The notes beneath the pieces are model-generated. The model had not been told where the DNA came from. It saw only the letters and a list, made by a program, of their open reading frames with translations, and did not search any database. Positions 5,064-7,612 of a stretch of DNA of 7,612 nucleotides are shown piece after piece (within the stretch, counting starts at the first letter, position 1; each line of letters starts with the position of its first letter). The DNA is from Synechococcales cyanobacterium PMM_0003 (lineage in GTDB: Bacteria > Cyanobacteriota > Cyanobacteriia > Pseudanabaenales > Pseudanabaenaceae). The stretch is taken from assembly GCA_949128015.1 (NCBI GenBank), contig CASBRC010000368.1:1-7612 (forward strand), read 5' to 3'. A program made the translations under genes and the position numbers.

Positions 5064-7040
5064 ATGCTAGCCAACTTCAAGCGGAAATTTAAAACCTTAT
5101 CGAGTCCTAAGTTTATTGGTTATGCCATGATCGGCGCGATCGCAACTTTAAGTGCGATCGCCACAGGCTTAGAAATAAATCAAGTTCAAAACCTCGAACG
5201 TCAGACCCAATCTGCTTTTTTTAAATGGCGTGGTTCAATGGCTCCGCCTAAGGACATTGTAATTTTGGCGATCGACGATCTCTCATTGCGCCAAGGTGAA
5301 TTTTATGACCCAAAAAAGCGCCCTTTCTTGGAGCCATTTCGCACGACCACATGGAAGCGGGTGGTCTATGCCCAAGTGCTAGAAAAGCTCGTAAAAGCTG
5401 GTGCAAAAGTAGTTGCCTTCGATATTTTGTTTGTGACACCTGGAGATCATGGCGCTGCTGATGATGGCAAATTTCAAACTGCGATCGCAAAATATGGCGA
5501 ACGCGCAGTATTTGCAGCTAGTTATGAATTTACGCAAATTGGGGAAGCAAATATTTTGCAACTTGCCTCACCTGATGGACTTTTTCAACTCAAACCGAAT
5601 ACTTTAGGACTAATTAATTTTCAACCTGAAGTGACGGATAATATCCACCGATTAGGAGTACAGCCGCCAGCAGATAGCGGTTTACCGATTGTGCCAACCT
5701 TTGCCGCCGCAACCCTGAATGTTGCGAAAATTAGTTATCCCAAACCTAAAGGCGATGGGGTTTATTTTTTTGGTGGTGCAGATACATGGGCAAACTCTCA
5801 GCAACAGATTCCCTTTTATTACGTAGTCGATCCCGACAATTGGAATAGCGAACAACTACAGGGTGGGAAATTCTTTAAAGATAAAATTGTTTTAATCGGT
5901 GCGACGGCAGCATCAAAACAAGATATTCAAAACTCAGCAATGGGGAGAATGCCAGGAATTGAAATTCATGCCAATGCGATCGCAACGCTCATGCAGGGTA
6001 AAAGCATGGCAGATTTAATCGCAAATCCTATACAGCAAGGCATTTTTATCTTTCTGCTAGTTGGTATCTCAGGCGGCATGCTCTGTCTTTTTAAACGTCC
6101 TACCACTCAGATTCTAGCCGCTTTTGGGATTGCGATCGCATGGGTTGGACTTGGCTATGTCTGTTTTATTTATACGAGTACGATTTTGCCTGTGGCAGTT
6201 CCTGCGATCGCGATTGGCTTAAATGGAATAGCGCTCTTAACCACAGGTTCCATAGCTGCTCAAATTGATAAGCTCTTGCTGCGTCGCACTCTAGAGCGTT
6301 ATGTTGCAGCCCCAATTGTGGAAGAGATTGTCAACCAGCCCGATAATTTTCGCGACCTTCTAGAAGGTCGCACGATCAAAGCAGCCGTTCTCTTCTCTGA
6401 TATTCGCGGCTTTACTACGCTGTCTAGTCGTTTACCCGCCAAATTATTGATCCAACAATTGAATACTTATCTGGGCGGAATGGTAGACGCAATTTTGGAA
6501 TATCAAGGCACTATTGATAAATTCATTGGTGATGCGATCATGGCGGAGTTTGGCTCACCTGTCTCGCGAGGTGAGAAAGCCGATGCGATGAATGCCATCC
6601 ATGCAGCGTTAAATATGCGATCGGTTTTAATGGAACTTCGTAAAGTATGGCAATCTGAGAATCAAATCCCTTTCTCCAATGGAATTGGGATTAATTATGG
6701 AGAAGTAACAGTCGGTAATATTGGATCAGCGCGTCGTCTTGAATATGCCGTAATTGGTGATACGGTCAATGTTGCCAGTCGTGTCGAAGGCATGACCAAG
6801 GATCTGGGGACAGATATCGTGATTACGGGCAATCTTTACGAAATTGTCAAAGACGAGATTGATGTTGTTGATTTTGGTGAGCATGCGCTTAAGGGGCGCG
6901 TTGGCAATGTGCAGCTATATGGTGTGATTGGTCTAAAAGGTTGCGATCGTAATATTTACGAGCAAGTCCAAAACGATCTGAAGCGTCACACTGCGGTGAT
7001 TGATATTCTTAAAAAAGGACAGCTACCATCCTCGCAGTGA
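5064..7040 (+). CDS. CHASE2-domain membrane adenylate/guanylate cyclase (class III)
   Basis: A 658-residue inner-membrane signalling enzyme expected to make cAMP (possibly cGMP). Order: basic N-terminus, TM helix about 17-36, extracytoplasmic CHASE2 sensor about 40-320 (DIVILAIDD 64-72, FKDKIVLIGATA 271-282, PGIEIHANAIATLMQG 297-312), then three closely spaced TM helices about 325-343, 349-369 and 373-397. A linker (RRTLERYVAAPIVEEI, 407-422) leads into the catalytic domain, about 435-625. Catalytic residues: metal ligands D446 (LFSDIRGFT) and D490 (DKFIGD), purine-contacting K486, and transition-state N569 and R573 in GDTVNVASR. K486 favours ATP, but the second specificity position, usually Asp or Thr in adenylate cyclases, appears to be Ala562 (EYAVIGD). 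Class III cyclases act as dimers; the CHASE2 ligand is unknown. The ATG has no clear Shine-Dalgarno. No partner kinase or cAMP receptor is adjacent. Confidence 0.93.
   Translation: MLANFKRKFKTLSSPKFIGYAMIGAIATLSAIATGLEINQVQNLERQTQSAFFKWRGSMAPPKDIVILAIDDLSLRQGEFYDPKKRPFLEPFRTTTWKRVVYAQVLEKLVKAGAKVVAFDILFVTPGDHGAADDGKFQTAIAKYGERAVFAASYEFTQIGEANILQLASPDGLFQLKPNTLGLINFQPEVTDNIHRLGVQPPADSGLPIVPTFAAATLNVAKISYPKPKGDGVYFFGGADTWANSQQQIPFYYVVDPDNWNSEQLQGGKFFKDKIVLIGATAASKQDIQNSAMGRMPGIEIHANAIATLMQGKSMADLIANPIQQGIFIFLLVGISGGMLCLFKRPTTQILAAFGIAIAWVGLGYVCFIYTSTILPVAVPAIAIGLNGIALLTTGSIAAQIDKLLLRRTLERYVAAPIVEEIVNQPDNFRDLLEGRTIKAAVLFSDIRGFTTLSSRLPAKLLIQQLNTYLGGMVDAILEYQGTIDKFIGDAIMAEFGSPVSRGEKADAMNAIHAALNMRSVLMELRKVWQSENQIPFSNGIGINYGEVTVGNIGSARRLEYAVIGDTVNVASRVEGMTKDLGTDIVITGNLYEIVKDEIDVVDFGEHALKGRVGNVQLYGVIGLKGCDRNIYEQVQNDLKRHTAVIDILKKGQLPSSQ
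6352..6371. repeat. Perfect 20-bp palindrome inside the cyclase coding region
   Basis: GCGACCTTCT is followed directly by its reverse complement AGAAGGTCGC. It encodes codons about 430-436 (RDLLEGR), at the junction between the membrane/linker part and the catalytic domain. A perfect 20-bp palindrome is unlikely by chance in a window this size (order of one percent), though coding constraint makes coincidence easier. It could form an mRNA hairpin or a protein-binding site. Confidence 0.5.
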
Positions 7041-7051
7041 GTAAATATCAT

Positions 7052-7165
7052 TCGCTCATAGGGGGGAACAGGTGAAGCCACTTAAAAAGATTGACTCAGA
7101 TCGTTGTACCTATAAAGTATAATTTTTTATGAAATCTGGTTTCGCTTAACTCCCCATATGAGCGA
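7052..7165. repeat. Small element with imperfect terminal inverted repeats
   Basis: The left end 7052-7079 and the complement of the right end 7138-7165 agree at 20 of 28 positions, with the first nine (TCGCTCATA) perfect. The 114-bp interval is non-coding. TATC flanks both sides at equal distance (7046-7049 and 7168-7171), a possible but weak 4-bp duplication. It begins 11 bp after the cyclase stop, so it may instead act as a loose stem in the 3' untranslated region. The interior holds TTGACT, TATAAA and TATAAT boxes in unsuitable spacing. Confidence 0.45.
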
Positions 7166-7181
7166 GGTATCGCTGATTTGC

Positions 7182-7196
7182 ATGAAAAGTTTTCAT
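7182..7196. promoter_or_regulatory. Operator-like 15-bp palindrome
   Basis: ATGAAAA-G-TTTTCAT is a perfect dyad around a single G, sized like a site for a dimeric helix-turn-helix repressor. A TTGACA hexamer follows at 7202-7207, but no good -10 box is correctly spaced from it. No regulator gene is in the window, so its role is open. Confidence 0.3.
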
Positions 7197-7350
7197 AGCT
7201 ATTGACATAGAATCGATCGCTACGAGATCCAAAATGCTAATGTTGGATTACTAACTCAAGATACTGGTTATGAATGTGTCGGATAAGCTGCGATCGCAAA
7301 AGAGCCTTATATTTAGAGGTTTTAGGAAGTAGTGATGAAGTCGTGTAGCA

Positions 7351-7377
7351 GCAACTACTTAAGATTGTAGTTATTGC
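7351..7377. promoter_or_regulatory. Inverted repeat just upstream of the methyltransferase start
   Basis: GCAACTAC (7351-7358) is mirrored by GTAGTT-A-TTGC (7367-7377) with one bulged base and an 8-nt spacer. A second overlapping dyad pairs AAGTAGT (7327-7333) with ACTACTT (7354-7360), so two alternative stems compete for the same segment. The position, 22-72 nt before the ATG, suits an operator for autoregulation or an mRNA structure controlling the methyltransferase. This is inferred from position and symmetry only. Confidence 0.3.
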
Positions 7378-7398
7378 AATGAATATTTGGGAGAATTA

Positions 7399-7612
7399 AT
7401 GTCAAAGTTTTACGCGCCTAGAGTTATAGACCTTTTCTGTGGAGCAGGAGGTTTAAGCTTAGGTTTTCAAAATGCTGGATGTAGGATTTTAGGAGGTATT
7501 GAGATTAATCCTCATGCTGTAAGAACTCATCATAAAAATTTCCCTGATACTTGTCTTAATCTACCTTCCACAGATATTACCCAAATTGATTTTAATCAAT
7601 TGAATCTTGAAC
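7399..7612 (+). CDS. C5-cytosine DNA methyltransferase, 5' part (runs off window)
   Basis: The first 71 codons of a protein starting MSKFYAPRVIDLFCGAGG. DLFCGAGGLSLGF (11-23) is motif I, the S-adenosylmethionine-binding loop of C5-cytosine methyltransferases; IEIN with E35 is motif II, and SADI-like STDI (57-60) fits the motif III region. The catalytic PCQ loop, target-recognition domain and C-terminus lie beyond the edge, so target sequence and integrity are unknown. The ATG has a good Shine-Dalgarno (GGGAG, five bases upstream). All three Arg codons are AGA or AGG, unlike the mostly CGN cyclase gene beside it, a small-sample hint of transfer. Such enzymes are usually part of restriction-modification systems, less often solitary; the right-hand neighbours will decide. 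Confidence 0.92.
   Translation, partial: MSKFYAPRVIDLFCGAGGLSLGFQNAGCRILGGIEINPHAVRTHHKNFPDTCLNLPSTDITQIDFNQLNLE

Larger units (their letters stand above)
7041..7398. other. Gene-free stretch between the cyclase and the methyltransferase
   Basis: This 358-bp gap has no credible gene on either strand; the longest open stretches are about 20-33 codons and match nothing I recognise. It contains an inverted-repeat element (7052-7165), a 15-bp palindrome (7182-7196), one HIP1 site (7290-7297), a bent inverted repeat just before the methyltransferase (7351-7377) and a perfect TATAAT at 7118-7123 without a well-spaced -35. The mosaic look suggests a junction between core and acquired DNA. Confidence 0.6.

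Noticed and set aside
5248..5561. Open frames on the minus strand inside the cyclase gene
   Set aside because: They overlap the CHASE2-coding frame, are low in plausible domain content and have no ribosome site worth noting.
7091..7123. TTGACT and a perfect TATAAT as a promoter for the methyltransferase
   Set aside because: The spacing is 21 bp and the start codon is about 275 bp away; the boxes do not form a good promoter together.
7146..7247. 33-codon open stretch on the minus strand in the gap before the methyltransferase
   Set aside because: It is bounded by stops, too short, and matches no family I recognise; a decayed gene is possible but cannot be shown.
7270..7332. 20-codon open frame on the plus strand (ATG at 7270) ahead of the methyltransferase
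   Set aside because: There is no Shine-Dalgarno sequence and no recognisable product; probably chance.

Overview
The window looks like chromosomal DNA of a cyanobacterium, probably of a Pseudanabaena-like lineage; the genus is an inference, the phylum is well supported. The HIP1 octamer GCGATCGC occurs 18 times in 7.6 kb, where well under one is expected by chance. A cyanobacterial-type mannose-1-phosphate guanylyltransferase/phosphomannomutase-like fusion and a CHASE2 adenylate cyclase are present. The gene gaps are filled with palindromic repeats.

Layout: (1) 1-188 is a gene-free end holding two stem-loops, one of them the core of a nested, MITE-like palindromic element. (2) 189-2747 (-) is the large nucleotidyltransferase fusion. 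(3) 2815-3528 (+) is pyrF, divergent from it across 67 bp. (4) 3524-3570 is a bidirectional terminator palindrome containing the stop codons of both pyrF and the convergent next gene. (5) 3566-3928 (-) is a DUF2237 protein; 3963-4057 is a C-rich double-hairpin repeat; 4069-4641 (-) is peptide deformylase; 4673-4731 is a perfect 28-bp-stem hairpin; 4729-4956 (-) is a small phage-like protein. These three minus-strand genes point the same way but are separated by structured repeats. (6) 5064-7040 (+) is a membrane-bound CHASE2 class III nucleotide cyclase, divergent from the small gene. (7) 7041-7398 is a 358-bp gene-free stretch with a small inverted-repeat element and operator-like dyads. (8) 7399-7612 (+) is the 5' end of a C5-cytosine DNA methyltransferase, cut by the window edge.

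Most genes are single housekeeping or signalling functions (sugar-nucleotide supply, UMP synthesis, N-terminal deformylation, cAMP signalling) and do not form one pathway. The accessory character lies in the intergenic palindromes, the phage-like small gene and the methyltransferase. All three Arg codons in the visible part of the methyltransferase are AGA/AGG, while the neighbouring cyclase uses CGN almost throughout; this hints at acquisition and at a restriction-modification or defence locus continuing past the right edge. I see no complete, clearly novel multi-gene system inside the window. The best leads are the apparently dead phosphomannomutase domain, the recurring gene-end hairpins with CGC-NNN-GCG tips, and the methyltransferase boundary.
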